Positions 28,253 through 37,940 of a DNA stretch of 64,000 bases are shown here, piece by piece. Below the pieces are notes generated by a model, which was given only the letters and a program-made list of their open reading frames with translations, did no database searches and had not been told where the DNA came from. The stretch covers positions 124,001 through 188,000 of the forward strand of contig JACRLX010000007.1 of the NCBI GenBank assembly GCA_016235165.1, in the 5' to 3' direction. The DNA is from Rhodocyclales bacterium. Lineage in GTDB: Bacteria; Pseudomonadota; Gammaproteobacteria; Burkholderiales; Rhodocyclaceae. The position numbers and the translations under genes are program-made. Positions within the stretch are counted from its first letter, which is position 1. The number at the start of each line of letters is the position of its first letter.

Positions 28253-28585
28253 ATGCCGACACCCGAACTCGTCGGCCTGGCGCTGCTGGGCGCCCTGGCC
28301 TGGCTCTGGTACGACAGCGTGCATGTGCGCGAGATCGGCATCCGCGCGGCGAAGGCCGCCTGCCGCGCCGACGAATTGCAATTGCTCGACGATACCGTGG
28401 CCATTGCCAGCCTGAGCCTGGCGCGCGACGACGAGGGTCGGCTGCGCCTGCGCCGCGCCTACGGCTTCGATTACAGCGATACCGGGGACAACCGGCGCCG
28501 GGGCAGCCTGGTGATGCTGGGGGAAGAGGTGCTGGTAATCAACACCGGGCCGCGACTTGTGGTCACCAAGCCGACGCTGCATTGA
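28253..28585 (+). CDS. DUF3301 small membrane-anchored protein
   Basis: A 110-residue protein with one N-terminal hydrophobic helix (about 5-20, 'LVGLALLGALAWLWYDS'). A soluble part with 'AAKAACRADELQLLDDTVAI' and 'RRAYGFDYSDTGDNRRRGSLVMLG' follows, as in the proteobacterial DUF3301 family of unknown function. It starts 2 bases after the previous stop and ends the MoxR operon. Confidence 0.85.
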   Translation: MPTPELVGLALLGALAWLWYDSVHVREIGIRAAKAACRADELQLLDDTVAIASLSLARDDEGRLRLRRAYGFDYSDTGDNRRRGSLVMLGEEVLVINTGPRLVVTKPTLH

Positions 28586-28594
28586 CGGCCCGGA

Positions 28595-29032
28595 TCAGAA
28601 ATGGGCGAACTGGTTGTGCGGCGCCCCGGTTCCCATCCGCGCGTGGACGTCGAGCGCCATCTTGCGGTCGGTATGCAGGATGTGCTCCATCAGCCAGGCG
28701 GTGAGGAAGGCCAGCAATTCATCGGCGGCAGTGTCGCTGCCGGCGAGATGGCTGCCCCACAGCTCGTCGATGCGCATCACGAAGTTGTCGTGGGCGGCAC
28801 GGTGGCGGGCAATGTAGGCTGCATCGAGGCCGGATTCCGTCATGAAGCGTTCCTCCAGGGCGAAATGCTCGCGCACGTAGTCGCGCAAGTCGGCAAAGGC
28901 CTGTTCGAGAAGCTCCGCGCGCTGGCCATTGGCGTCATGCAGCCGGTTGGCGAGGGCAAACAGCGCCTCGTGCTGCCGGTCTACCTCGGGCAATCCGGTA
29001 AAGAAATCGACACTCCATTGCATCACGGTCAT
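28595..29032 (-). CDS. Bacteriohemerythrin
   Basis: A 145-residue four-helix O2-binding protein with a diiron site. 'MQWSVDFFTGLPEVDRQHEALF' region gives the first His, 'HFALEERFM' and 'YIARHRAAHDNF' further ligands, and 'WLMEHILHTDRKMA' the last His and Asp. It stores or senses O2, useful at oxic/anoxic borders. I chose the ATG at 29032 because GGAGAG precedes it at 7 bases and it begins at the normal hemerythrin start. It is convergent with DUF3301, with 9 bases between stops. Confidence 0.92.
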   Translation of the reverse strand: MTVMQWSVDFFTGLPEVDRQHEALFALANRLHDANGQRAELLEQAFADLRDYVREHFALEERFMTESGLDAAYIARHRAAHDNFVMRIDELWGSHLAGSDTAADELLAFLTAWLMEHILHTDRKMALDVHARMGTGAPHNQFAHF

Positions 29033-29519
29033 GCGCGCCCTCTCCTCTTGTCTTGTCATCGGCATCGTCCGCCGTGGCGGCAAGGCCTGTTCGGGCGAGT
29101 ATCCCGCAGCCCCCGCCCCGGCGTCAAATGCCCTGAAGGCCGTGTGCGATGAACCCGCAAAGAGCATTTGGTCCGCAGATTTCGCCGATTACCGCTCGGG
29201 GATGGCGAGGCGCCACGAATGCAAAAGCCCGTTGCGGCGACGTGCCGGAACGGGCTTTTTCGCTTTAGCCGGATTTATTTTGCGCCCGCAAGCTGTGTCT
29301 CAAATCGGCGCGGCCCGTTGGGGCCAGGGTCCGCAATCAGCGGACCGGTCTTGGAAGCATTAATCGCGGAAAGGGTTTCAGCGCTAAGGTCCTCCGTCGG
29401 GTAGCTCCATGCTCGAAGCGGTTCCACTGTATGCCCGCATCGGGGTAAAGTCAATCGTAAAGTCCGCAAGCTTGGCACTGGTTTTCTGGTGTCTAATTGG
29501 CGGTTTCGCGCTTCCTGAC
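29033..29519. other. Long gap between hemerythrin and YaeQ
   Basis: Holds one strong terminator-like hairpin (29223-29260) and a second perfect 7-bp hairpin (GGTCCGC/GCGGACC, 29328-29346) without a T run. No gene or tRNA is seen. Confidence 0.55.
29223..29260 (+). terminator. Bidirectional rho-independent terminator-like hairpin
   Basis: AAAAGCCCGTT pairs with AACGGGCTTTT over 11 bases with a 15-base loop, T-rich at the 3' end on both strands. No plus-strand gene ends nearby, so it may be orphan or mark a small unrecognised transcript. Confidence 0.6.
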
Positions 29520-30071
29520 ATGGCCCTCAAGTCGACCATCTTCAAGGCGGAACTCCAGATCGCCGACCTGGACCGCAACTACTACGCGACGCATGCGCTG
29601 ACGCTGGCACGGCATCCCTCGGAAACCGACGAGCGCATGATGGTGCGCCTGCTGGCCTTCATGCTCTGCGCCGACGAGGATCTGGTGTTTGGCAAGGGCC
29701 TCTCGGCGGACGACGAACCCGACCTCTGGCGCAAGGACCTCACCGGCGCCATCGAACTCTGGATCGAGGTCGGCCTGCCCGACGAAAAGCGCCTGCGCCG
29801 CGCCTGCGGCCGCGCCAGCCGGGTGCTGGTGCTCAACTATGGCGGCCGCATCGCCGAGATGTGGTGGCAGCAGAACCAGTCCGCCCTGCGCAAGCTGGAC
29901 AAGCTGACGGTGCTCGATCTGGCGGCCGAGGAAACCATGGCGCTGGCAGCGTTGGCGCAACGCGGCATGAGCCTGCAATGTACCGTACAGGAGAAGGAAA
30001 TCTGGCTGATCGCCGCCGGCGAAAGCCTGCACATCGCGCCCCGAATCCGCCTGGCGCCGGGAAGCGAATAA
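29520..30071 (+). CDS. yaeQ: YaeQ family protein
   Basis: A 183-residue protein with YaeQ features: 'STIFKAELQIADLDRNYYATHALTLARHPSETDERMMVRLLAF' region and 'GLSADDEPDLW', giving a PD-(D/E)xK nuclease-like fold. E. coli YaeQ suppresses loss of RfaH in hemolysin expression; its molecular role is not settled. The ATG at 29520 gives the family start. It is convergent with the deoxyribosyltransferase-like gene, 3 bases apart. Confidence 0.93.
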   Translation: MALKSTIFKAELQIADLDRNYYATHALTLARHPSETDERMMVRLLAFMLCADEDLVFGKGLSADDEPDLWRKDLTGAIELWIEVGLPDEKRLRRACGRASRVLVLNYGGRIAEMWWQQNQSALRKLDKLTVLDLAAEETMALAALAQRGMSLQCTVQEKEIWLIAAGESLHIAPRIRLAPGSE

Positions 30072-30074
30072 GGC

Positions 30075-30542
30075 TCAGGCGCGGCCGAGTGCGTGCAGGG
30101 CTTCGGCCAAACCGCCCTGCACCAGCTGCACCGGCACCGCCAGCATCAGGTTCAGCGGCAGGCCGAAATCCTCCACCACCAGCCCCTCGCCATCGCGACA
30201 ACAACCGTCGCCGGCCGCCACCGCATGCAGGCGTTCGCGCAAGGGTCGCAGATCCGTCGCATAGCCGATGATGGGCTTGCCCAGCGCCAGGGCATAGCCG
30301 ATCTCGACGCAGGTGCCCGAATCGGGCTCGGCGCCGCGAAAGGGGTTCAGGTTGGCCAACACGGCGTCGGCCTCGGCCAGCAGGCGCAGGTTGTTGCGGT
30401 AAATGGCATCGGCGCCGGCCAGGCCTTCATCCAGCGGCAGGAGCGCCCGATGACCGGCGTCCGCGCACAGCACCTGTGATCGATCCGCCCACTGCCGGGC
30501 ATCGGCACGGAACACGTCGGGACCGGCAAGATAGAGCTTCAT
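30075..30542 (-). CDS. Nucleoside 2-deoxyribosyltransferase-like protein
   Basis: A 155-residue protein with the family pattern 'KLYLAGPDVFRADA', 'DAVLANLNPFRGAEPDSGTCVEIGYALALGKPIIGY', which includes the D-x-GT-E active-site region. Known enzymes swap bases on deoxynucleosides or cleave nucleotides in purine salvage. It is the last gene of a minus-strand run behind the ankyrin and dienelactone-hydrolase genes. Confidence 0.88.
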   Translation of the reverse strand: MKLYLAGPDVFRADARQWADRSQVLCADAGHRALLPLDEGLAGADAIYRNNLRLLAEADAVLANLNPFRGAEPDSGTCVEIGYALALGKPIIGYATDLRPLRERLHAVAAGDGCCRDGEGLVVEDFGLPLNLMLAVPVQLVQGGLAEALHALGRA

Positions 30543-30558
30543 GCAGGCGGCAACCGGA

Positions 30559-31017
30559 TCACTCGCGGTTTTCTTCCTGGCCGAGCATCATCAGGTCGTA
30601 GATGACCTTGGGCGTGCCTGGCAGCTGCGCCAGATGCACCGCCGTCATGCCATCCAGGCGCGCAATGTCCATGTCGGCGCCCACCGCCAGCAGCAGTTCC
30701 ACCGGGCCGGCCTGGCCATGCAGCACGGCGGCGATCAGCGGCGTGTTGCCGTCCTCGTCCTGCGGATCGATCTCGCAGCCGGCGCTGACCAGGGTGGCAG
30801 CGAGGTTGGTATGGCCATTGGCCGCCGCCGCATGCAGCGGCCGTTCGCGGCGCGGCCCCAGCACTTCGAGATGGGTGCCGGCTTCGGTCATGACGCGCGT
30901 CGCGGCGACGCAGCCGAGCTTGGCGGCGACATACAAGGGCGGGCCATCGCGCGCCAGCATCGCCTCGGTGAGGCTGATATTGACCCAGTCGGCGGGGGTG
31001 AGTTCGGGTGTGGCCAT
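30559..31017 (-). CDS. Ankyrin-repeat protein
   Basis: A 152-residue protein made of about four ankyrin repeats ('RPLHAAAANGHTNLAATLVSAG', 'DEDGNTPLIAAVLHGQAGPVELLLAVG' regions). No signal peptide is seen, so it probably acts as a protein-binding adaptor in the cytoplasm. It overlaps the upstream dienelactone-hydrolase stop by one base (TGATG) and is thus coupled to it. Partner unknown. Confidence 0.85.
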   Translation of the reverse strand: MATPELTPADWVNISLTEAMLARDGPPLYVAAKLGCVAATRVMTEAGTHLEVLGPRRERPLHAAAANGHTNLAATLVSAGCEIDPQDEDGNTPLIAAVLHGQAGPVELLLAVGADMDIARLDGMTAVHLAQLPGTPKVIYDLMMLGQEENRE

Positions 31018-31682
31018 CAGGCGAGGTTCTTGGCGAGGAATGCCATCATGCGTTCCCAGGCTTGGTTGGCGCAGGCGGCGTCATAGACCTCAGGCCGCCG
31101 TTCGTTGCAGAAGGCGTGGTCGGCCACGTAGCTGTAAAGCTCGGGCGGATTGCCGGCGCCGCGCATGGCGGCTTCCAGTGCATCGACGGCGGCCGGCGTG
31201 CACCAGTCGTCCTTGCTGGCGAAATGGCCCTGGAAGGGAATCCGTATGTTGACCGGGTCGGCGAATTCCGCGGGCGGAATGCCGTAGAAGCAGACCCCGG
31301 CGGCAAGGTTCGGCACATGCACGGCGGCGGCGATGGTCAGCGCGCCGCCCATGCAAAAGCCCATCGCCACGACCTTGCCGCCCAGCCCACGGAGGTGATC
31401 GACGGCGCCGCGAATGTCCTGGTGGGTGGCGCCGGGGAAATCCAGGCCGTTCATCAGGTGGCTGGCCTCGTCGGGCTGCTGGGTCACGCGCCCTTTGAAC
31501 AGGTCCGGCGCCAGCGCGTTGTAGTCGGCGCGGGCGAAGCGGTCGGCGACGCCGCAGATCTGGTCGTTCAGCCCCCACCACTCCTGGATCACCACCACAC
31601 CGGGCTTGCCGTGACCGGCGCTGGCGAGGTAGCCGCGACAGGCGCTGCCGTCGGGCCGCTTGAAGTCGATCATCTGTCCCAT
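31017..31682 (-). CDS. Dienelactone hydrolase family protein
   Basis: A 221-residue alpha/beta hydrolase with nucleophile Cys in 'GFCMGGAL', Asp region 'FASKDDWC' and catalytic His in 'ADHAFCNE', the Cys-His-Asp triad of dienelactone hydrolase. It may hydrolyse lactones of aromatic degradation, but many members act on other esters. GGAGGAGAG lies upstream of the ATG at 31682. It is first in a TGATG-coupled pair with the ankyrin gene. Confidence 0.9.
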   Translation of the reverse strand: MGQMIDFKRPDGSACRGYLASAGHGKPGVVVIQEWWGLNDQICGVADRFARADYNALAPDLFKGRVTQQPDEASHLMNGLDFPGATHQDIRGAVDHLRGLGGKVVAMGFCMGGALTIAAAVHVPNLAAGVCFYGIPPAEFADPVNIRIPFQGHFASKDDWCTPAAVDALEAAMRGAGNPPELYSYVADHAFCNERRPEVYDAACANQAWERMMAFLAKNLA

Positions 31683-31778
31683 GCCGCTCTCCTCCGAGGT
31701 AGAGAGAGCGGAATTTACCGGAAATCGCAAAGCATCGCCCTCGTATAATGCCGGCTCGCTTTCCCGTCGAAAAATCCA

Positions 31779-32984
31779 GTGAATTCCGACCTCGCCCTGC
31801 TCCAGCCCTACCCGTTTGAAAAGCTCCGGCAGCTGTTTGCCGGCGTAGTGCCAGCGCCGACTGTTAAAGAAATCAAGCTCTCGATCGGCGAGCCGCAGCA
31901 CGAAACACCGCCCTTCATCAAGCAGGCGCTGGCCGACAAGCTCGCCGGCCTGGCCAATTACCCGACCACCCAGGGCAGCGACGCCCTGCGCCAGGCCATC
32001 GCCGGCTGGATAGCCCGCCGCTATGGCGTGCCCACTCCCGATGCGGCGACCCAGGTGATCCCGGTGAATGGCTCGCGCGAAGCCCTGTTCGCCTTCGCCC
32101 AGACCGTGATCGACCGCCGCCGGGCTGCGCCCAAGGTGGTCTGTCCCAATCCCTTCTACCAGATCTACGAAGGCGCGGCCCTGCTCGCCGGGGCGCAGCC
32201 GGTGTACCTCAATACCCTGGCACACACCGACTTCGCCATGGAATGGGCCGATCTGCCGGAAGCCACCTGGCGCGAGGTGCAGCTGGTGTATGTCTGCTCC
32301 CCCGGCAATCCGACCGGCAAGGTGATGGACCTCGCGGCGTGGAAGACATTGTTCGAGCTGTCCGACCGTTACGGCTTCGTCATCGCCTCGGACGAGTGTT
32401 ACTCCGAAATCCATTTCGACGAAGCGAACCCGCCGCTGGGCGGCCTCGCCGCCGCCGCGCAGCTCGGCCGCCACGACTACCGCAAGCTGGTGATGTTCTC
32501 CAGCCTTTCCAAGCGCTCCAACGTGCCCGGCCTGCGTTCCGGCTTCGTCGCCGGTGATGCCGCAATCCTGAAGAATTTCCTGCTCTACCGCACCTACCAC
32601 GGCGGCGCCATGAACCCGGCGGTGCAGGCGGCCAGCATTGCCGCCTGGAACGATGAAGCCCATGTGCGTGACAACCGCCGCCTGTATGCCGAAAAGTTCC
32701 ACGAAGTGACGCCGCTGATCGCGCGCCACCTCGACTGCCGCATCCCCGATGCCGGCTTCTACCTCTGGGCCTCGGTTGCCAAGTTCGCGCCGATCGCCGA
32801 CACCGACTTCGCGCGCGAGCTGCTGCGGCAGAAGAACGTTGTCGTCCTTCCTGGCAGCTACCTGGCGCGCGACAATGCCGGCATCAATCCCGGCGCCGGC
32901 TTCGTCCGCATCGCCCTGGTCGCCGGCCACGAGGAATGCCGCGAGGCCGCCGCGCGCATCAACGATTTCTGTCTTTCCCTTTGA
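31779..32984 (+). CDS. dapC: N-succinyldiaminopimelate aminotransferase
   Basis: A 401-residue class I PLP transaminase starting at GTG. It shows '[17 protein letters not shown]', '[10 protein letters not shown]', '[11 protein letters not shown]' and '[19 protein letters not shown]' with the PLP lysine. Placement directly before dapD and dapE makes DapC (lysine/meso-diaminopimelate synthesis, succinylase route) the best call over other aminotransferases. The start region has 'VVPAPT' encoded by a sequence that matches the dispersed repeat core. Confidence 0.93.
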   Translation: MNSDLALLQPYPFEKLRQLFAGVVPAPTVKEIKLSIGEPQHETPPFIKQALADKLAGLANYPTTQGSDALRQAIAGWIARRYGVPTPDAATQVIPVNGSREALFAFAQTVIDRRRAAPKVVCPNPFYQIYEGAALLAGAQPVYLNTLAHTDFAMEWADLPEATWREVQLVYVCSPGNPTGKVMDLAAWKTLFELSDRYGFVIASDECYSEIHFDEANPPLGGLAAAAQLGRHDYRKLVMFSSLSKRSNVPGLRSGFVAGDAAILKNFLLYRTYHGGAMNPAVQAASIAAWNDEAHVRDNRRLYAEKFHEVTPLIARHLDCRIPDAGFYLWASVAKFAPIADTDFARELLRQKNVVVLPGSYLARDNAGINPGAGFVRIALVAGHEECREAAARINDFCLSL

Positions 32985-32994
32985 GGCCAAGATC

Positions 32995-33813
32995 ATGTCC
33001 GAACTCCAGCAAATCATCGAACAGGCGTGGGAAGACCGCGCCAGCCTGAGCCCCAGCGCCGCCCCGGCGCGCATCCGCGACGCCGTCGGCCATGTGCTGG
33101 GCGAGCTCGACGCCGGCAGCCTGCGCGTCGCCGAGAAGATAGCCGGCGACTGGGTCACCCATCAATGGATCAAGAAGGCGGTGCTGCTGTCCTTCCGCCT
33201 CGAAGACAACGTGTTGATGGACGGCGGACCGCAGCGCTGGTACGACAAGGTGCCGACCAAGTTCGCCCAGTACGATGCCCAGCAGTTCCAGAAGGGCGGC
33301 TTTCGCGTCGTGCCCGGCGCGGTGGTGCGTCGCGGCTCCTTCATCGCCCCCAGTGCGGTGCTGATGCCGAGCTTCGTCAACATCGGCGCCTATGTCGGCG
33401 AAGCCACCATGGTCGATACCTGGGTCACCGTCGGCTCCTGCGCCCAGATCGGCAAGAACGTGCATCTGTCGGGCGGCGTCGGCATCGGCGGCGTGCTGGA
33501 GCCCTTGCAGGCCAATCCGACCATCATCGGCGACAACTGCTTCGTCGGTGCCCGCTCCGAGGTGGTCGAGGGCGTCATCGTCGAGGACAACTGCGTGATC
33601 TCGATGGGCGTCTTCATCGGCCAGAGCACCAAGATTCTCGACCGCGCCAGCGGCGAGATCATCTACGGCCGCGTTCCCGCGGGTTCGGTGGTGGTCAGCG
33701 GCAACCTGCCGTCCAAGGATGGCAGCTACAGCCTCTACTGCGCGGTGATCGTCAAGAAGGTGGACGCGCAGACCCGTTCCAAGACCAGCATCAACGAATT
33801 GCTGCGCGACTGA
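32995..33813 (+). CDS. dapD: Tetrahydrodipicolinate N-succinyltransferase
   Basis: A 272-residue left-handed beta-helix acyltransferase using succinyl-CoA in lysine synthesis. Hexapeptide repeats are visible from about residue 105 ('[20 protein letters not shown]', '[11 protein letters not shown]'). Length matches the DapD family (270-275). It starts 10 bases after dapC and is followed by pilU. Confidence 0.97.
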   Translation: MSELQQIIEQAWEDRASLSPSAAPARIRDAVGHVLGELDAGSLRVAEKIAGDWVTHQWIKKAVLLSFRLEDNVLMDGGPQRWYDKVPTKFAQYDAQQFQKGGFRVVPGAVVRRGSFIAPSAVLMPSFVNIGAYVGEATMVDTWVTVGSCAQIGKNVHLSGGVGIGGVLEPLQANPTIIGDNCFVGARSEVVEGVIVEDNCVISMGVFIGQSTKILDRASGEIIYGRVPAGSVVVSGNLPSKDGSYSLYCAVIVKKVDAQTRSKTSINELLRD

Positions 33814-33843
33814 TTCCGCAGCCTCAGGCAAAGAGGAGACACC

Positions 33844-35004
33844 ATGGGCACGATGCAACGACTGTTCCAGTTGATGGCCGAGAAAAAGGCTTCCGACCTC
33901 TTCGTTTCGGTCGGTTCGCCGATCAACATCAAGATCAACGGCAATGCCGTGCCGATCAACCAGACCATCATGGATTCGGCGACCATCATGGGCCTCTTCG
34001 CCGAGGTGCTGACCGAGAAGCAGATGAACGAGTTCATCGAGGAACTTGAGTTCAACGGCGCCTACAACATGCCCGGCACCGGCAATTTCCGCCTCTCCTG
34101 CTTCCGCCAGAAAGGCTCGCCGGCGATGGTGGTGCGTTACATTCCGGCCGACATCCCGGCCTTCGAGACCCTGCACCTGCCGCCGGTGCTGACCGAAGTG
34201 ATCATGGAGAAACGCGGCCTGATCCTGATGGTCGGCGCCACCGGCTCGGGCAAGTCCACCACCCTGACCTCGATGCTCGATTTCCGCAACGCGCGCAAGG
34301 CCGGCCACATCCTGACCTTGGAAGACCCGGTCGAATTCATCTTCCAGAACAAGAAATCCATCGTCAACCAGCGCGAGGTCGGCTCCGACACCAAGGCCTT
34401 CCACATCGCGCTGAAGAACGCCCTGCGCCAGGCCCCGGACGTGATTTTCATCGGCGAAATCCGCGACAAGGACACCATGAGCCAGTCCATCGCCTACGCC
34501 CAGTCCGGCCACTTGTGCATCGCCACGCTGCACGCCAACAACAGCTACCACGCGATGAGCCGCATCATCAGCTTCTACCCGCTGGAAAACCGCCCGGCCC
34601 TGCTCGCCGACCTCGGCGTGACGCTGAAGTGCGTGATCTCCCAGCGTCTGGTGAAGAAGCCGGACGGCGGCCGCGCCCCGGCGGTCGAAGTGCTGCTCAA
34701 TTCGCGCTACATCGCCGAACTGATCGAAAAGGGCGAGTTGGGCGAGATCAAGGACGCGATGGAAAAGTCCATGGTGCCCGGCAGCCAGACCTTCGAGCAG
34801 TGCCTCTACCAGCTCTACGCCACCGGCATCATTACCCTGGAAGAAGCACTCAACAACGCCGACTCGGCCAATAACCTGCAGCAGGTGATCAACAACGCCG
34901 CCGCCCCCGCCCCGGCCAGCGGCGACACGCCGGCGCAGGACATGACCAAGTCGGTGGCGCCCGGCTCCTTCAGCGAATTCAAGCTGGACATGCCCTCCGA
35001 ATGA
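33844..35004 (+). CDS. pilU: Type IV pilus retraction ATPase PilU
   Basis: A 386-residue secretion-type ATPase with Walker A 'GATGSGKST', Walker B-like '[13 protein letters not shown]' and '[19 protein letters not shown]', all typical of PilT/PilU. The Asp/Pro-rich C-terminal extension and '[20 protein letters not shown]' start favour PilU over PilT. It powers retraction with PilT. It sits between dapD and dapE, with the dapE ATG overlapping its stop (ATGA), although the functions are unrelated. Confidence 0.93.
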   Translation: MGTMQRLFQLMAEKKASDLFVSVGSPINIKINGNAVPINQTIMDSATIMGLFAEVLTEKQMNEFIEELEFNGAYNMPGTGNFRLSCFRQKGSPAMVVRYIPADIPAFETLHLPPVLTEVIMEKRGLILMVGATGSGKSTTLTSMLDFRNARKAGHILTLEDPVEFIFQNKKSIVNQREVGSDTKAFHIALKNALRQAPDVIFIGEIRDKDTMSQSIAYAQSGHLCIATLHANNSYHAMSRIISFYPLENRPALLADLGVTLKCVISQRLVKKPDGGRAPAVEVLLNSRYIAELIEKGELGEIKDAMEKSMVPGSQTFEQCLYQLYATGIITLEEALNNADSANNLQQVINNAAAPAPASGDTPAQDMTKSVAPGSFSEFKLDMPSE

Positions 35005-36161
35005 GCGTGCTGGAAAAAGTCCAGGCCCTGATCGCGCGACCCTCGGTCACACCCGACGATGCCGGTTGTCTGGAACTGATTGGCTCCTGGCTGACACCCC
35101 TCGGCTTCACGCTCGAACGCATCGACGCCGGCGGCGTGTCGAACCTCTGGGCGCGACGCGGCACGGCCGGGCGCCTGATCTGCTTCGCCGGCCACACCGA
35201 CGTGGTGCCCAGCGGCCCGCTGGAGAAATGGACTTCGCCGCCCTTCGAACCGACGATCCGCGACGGCGTGCTCTACGGTCGCGGCGCGGCGGACATGAAA
35301 TCCTCGATCGCCGCCTGCGTGGTGGCCATGGAGCGCCTCATAAATCGCCGTACCACCAGCGCCGTCCCGCAAGGGGATACCGCTGCGCATAACTCCCATT
35401 CCCTGGCCTTGCTGCTGACCTCCGACGAGGAAGGCGATGCCGTAGACGGCACGGTGCGCGTGGTCGAGGCCTTGAAAGCGCGTGGCGAAACCATCGACTT
35501 CTGCATCGTCGGCGAGCCCACCTGCGTCAGCACCCTGGGCGACACCATGAAGAACGGCCGTCGCGGCTCGCTTTCGGCCAGGCTCACGGTGCGCGGCGTG
35601 CAAGGCCATGTCGCCTATCCCGAACAGGTAAGGAATCCCGTGCATCTGGCCGCGCCGGCGCTGGCGGAGCTGGCCGCCACGCGCTGGGACGAAGGCAACG
35701 AGTATTTCCCGCCGACCAGCTTCCAGATCTCCAACGCCCATGCCGGCACCGGCGCCGGCAATGTCGTGCCCGGCACGTTCGTCATCGACTTCAACTTCCG
35801 CTTCTCCACCGCCAGCACGGTCGATGGCTTGCAGGCGCGCGTCCATGCCCTGCTCGACCGCCACGACCTCGAATACGACATCGCCTGGACCCTGGGCGCC
35901 AAGCCTTTCCTGACGCCACGCGGCGAGCTGTGCGACGCGCTCACGGCGGCCGTCGCCGCCACCAATGGCGTTGCGGCGCAGCTCTCCACCACCGGTGGCA
36001 CCTCGGACGGCCGCTTCATCGCCGACATCTGCCCGCAACTGGTCGAATTCGGCCCGGTGAACGCCAGCATCCACAAACTCGACGAATGCATCGCGGTGGC
36101 CGACCTCGAACCGCTGGCGAAAATCTACGAACTGAGCTTCGAGAAGCTCTTGTCAACATGA
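35001..36161 (+). CDS. dapE: Succinyl-diaminopimelate desuccinylase
   Basis: A 386-residue zinc peptidase family member completing the succinylase step of lysine synthesis. Metal and catalytic motifs are 'FAGHTDVVP', '[10 protein letters not shown]', 'TSDEEGDA', 'VGEPT' and 'GTSDGRF'. Compared with E. coli DapE there are about 11 extra residues around 115-135 ('[18 protein letters not shown]'), just before the TSDEE motif; this stretch is encoded by DNA resembling the dispersed repeat (35346-35366). It overlaps pilU upstream and prmB downstream, each by ATGA. Confidence 0.96.
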   Translation: MSVLEKVQALIARPSVTPDDAGCLELIGSWLTPLGFTLERIDAGGVSNLWARRGTAGRLICFAGHTDVVPSGPLEKWTSPPFEPTIRDGVLYGRGAADMKSSIAACVVAMERLINRRTTSAVPQGDTAAHNSHSLALLLTSDEEGDAVDGTVRVVEALKARGETIDFCIVGEPTCVSTLGDTMKNGRRGSLSARLTVRGVQGHVAYPEQVRNPVHLAAPALAELAATRWDEGNEYFPPTSFQISNAHAGTGAGNVVPGTFVIDFNFRFSTASTVDGLQARVHALLDRHDLEYDIAWTLGAKPFLTPRGELCDALTAAVAATNGVAAQLSTTGGTSDGRFIADICPQLVEFGPVNASIHKLDECIAVADLEPLAKIYELSFEKLLST

Positions 36162-37054
36162 TCCACGGCGCCACCGACGAACTGATCACCCTGCGCGACT
36201 GGCTGCGCTGGGCCGTCAGCCGCTTCAACGAGGCCGGACTGCATTTCGGCCACGGCACCGACAATGCCTGGGACGAAGCCGTCTGGATCCTGCTCGCCAC
36301 GCTGCACCTGCCGCGCGACACCCTGGAGCCCTTCCTCGACGCCCGCCTCACCAGCAGCGAAAGGCACGTACTGCTGGAACGCCTGCAGCGGCGCGTGGTC
36401 CATCGCCTGCCGGCCGCCTACCTGCTGAACGAGGCCTGGCTGGGCGAGTTCCGCTTCCACGTCGATCCGCGCGTGATCGTGCCGCGTTCCTACTTCGCCG
36501 AGTTGCTGGAAGACGGCTTCGCGCCCTGGATCGCGGATCCGGAAGCCGTGGAATCCGCGCTCGACCTGTGCACCGGCTCCGGCTGCCTGGCCATCGTCAT
36601 GGCGCACGCTTTTCCCAATGCCGCGATCGATGCCATCGACATCTCGGCGGAAGCACTTGACGTCGCCCGCCGCAACATCGCCGACTATGGCCTCGACGAT
36701 CGCGTGCGCGCCATCGAGTCCGACCTCTTCGCCACGGTGAAGAAGAAGCGCTACGACCTGATCATTTGCAATCCGCCCTATGTGACGGCGGCGGCGATGG
36801 ACGCCCTGCCCGCCGAATACCGCCACGAACCGGCGCTGGCGCTGGCGGCCGGCGCCGACGGCCTCGACGTGGTGCGGCGCATCCTGTCCCAGGCGCACAA
36901 GTACCTGAGGCCCGGCGGCGTCCTCGCCATCGAGGTCGGCCACAACCAGGATCTCGTCACCACGGCCTTCCCCGAGCTGCCCGCGGTCTGGCTCGACACT
37001 GCCAGCGCGGAAGGCAAGGTCTTCGTGCTGACCCGCGAGGACTTGCCCGCTTAG
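36158..37054 (+). CDS. prmB: Ribosomal protein L3 N5-glutamine methyltransferase
   Basis: A 298-residue SAM-dependent methyltransferase of the HemK/PrmB family, modifying Gln150 of L3. It shows the SAM motif '[16 protein letters not shown]' and the signature 'NPPYV'. The '[16 protein letters not shown]' N-terminus identifies PrmB rather than PrmC. It is the last gene of the dapC operon, overlapping dapE. Confidence 0.95.
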   Translation: MIHGATDELITLRDWLRWAVSRFNEAGLHFGHGTDNAWDEAVWILLATLHLPRDTLEPFLDARLTSSERHVLLERLQRRVVHRLPAAYLLNEAWLGEFRFHVDPRVIVPRSYFAELLEDGFAPWIADPEAVESALDLCTGSGCLAIVMAHAFPNAAIDAIDISAEALDVARRNIADYGLDDRVRAIESDLFATVKKKRYDLIICNPPYVTAAAMDALPAEYRHEPALALAAGADGLDVVRRILSQAHKYLRPGGVLAIEVGHNQDLVTTAFPELPAVWLDTASAEGKVFVLTREDLPA

Positions 37055-37182
37055 GCCGCTCCTGTTCGTTCTCACGGATGCCGCAGGTATTCCTGGAATA
37101 CATCCACCGCAAGCCGGTTGCCGCTATCCTCGGCTAGCCCGCAGGCTGCAGCGCTCGCCGGTGAGACAGCGTATCGAACTAC

Positions 37183-37890
37183 TTACCGGCTTTCGCCGAA
37201 ACGCTGCGAGTGTTTTCCTGCGCAGGCCGGCGGACAGGCATCCTCGCCGACAAAGCCGACCACCGGCTGGCCGAAGCCTTCACGGGCGCGCCAGCCCGGG
37301 GCCTTCAGGAACAGGTTGCTGATCATGCCACCGGGATCGTAGTTCGCCCGCGGCCGCCCGGGAAACCTCGCCTCCCAGTCGCGGCGGACATCGGCCGTGT
37401 TCTTGTACCACGCCACCTTGTTCGCGTAACGCTTGAGGCTCTGCCAGCGCCAGCCCTCGGCGCGCGATTCCGGCCAGACCTCGTCGCCGTGGCGGATGTT
37501 CCATGCCGGATCGATGCTCCAGGCCTCGTGGCCGACGACGTCGCCAAAAATGTAGAGCTTGCCGCCGACGATTTCGAACTCGGTCGGATCGCTGCCCAGC
37601 TTCAGGGCGAAAGCGGCCCCCGAGGCACAGAAGCCGCCGTATTGCGGCTCGTATTTTTCCGGCGCGGCGTCGAACAGCTGCTTGTTGGCAGCGCTGGCGA
37701 AGTAGTAGGTCCGCTCCGGCAGCGTGCTCTTGATCGCCGGATCGCCGTAGGTCGGCTTGCCGACGATGAAATACGCCACCGGATCGTGACCGAGCAACAT
37801 CACCTCTTCGCCCCGAGAGTTCCTCAGCGTCGCGTAGGGTGTGCCGCAGCCTTGCAGCAGCAAGACGAGCAACAATGCGCCCCGGAACAT
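37183..37890 (-). CDS. YHS-domain lipoprotein
   Basis: A 235-residue protein with a lipoprotein signal ('LLLVLLLQGC', acylated Cys at 15). A YHS-like segment follows ('GHDPVAYFIVGKPTYGD', 'YYFASAANKQLFDAAPEKYEPQYGGFCASG'). Such domains may bind metal ions or act near cation transport. The ATG at 37890 is chosen because it places the signal at the N-terminus. It is on the same strand as, and 50 bases after, the methyltransferase pseudogene. Confidence 0.82.
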   Translation of the reverse strand: MFRGALLLVLLLQGCGTPYATLRNSRGEEVMLLGHDPVAYFIVGKPTYGDPAIKSTLPERTYYFASAANKQLFDAAPEKYEPQYGGFCASGAAFALKLGSDPTEFEIVGGKLYIFGDVVGHEAWSIDPAWNIRHGDEVWPESRAEGWRWQSLKRYANKVAWYKNTADVRRDWEARFPGRPRANYDPGGMISNLFLKAPGWRAREGFGQPVVGFVGEDACPPACAGKHSQRFGESR

Positions 37891-37940
37891 GCCGTGCCGC
37901 CAAGTAATCGGGCCCGGCGCGGCGCGGCTACCGGGCGACA

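Noticed and set aside
29328-29346. Perfect 7-bp hairpin GGTCCGC/GCGGACC
   Set aside because: No T run and no gene end next to it; not called a terminator.
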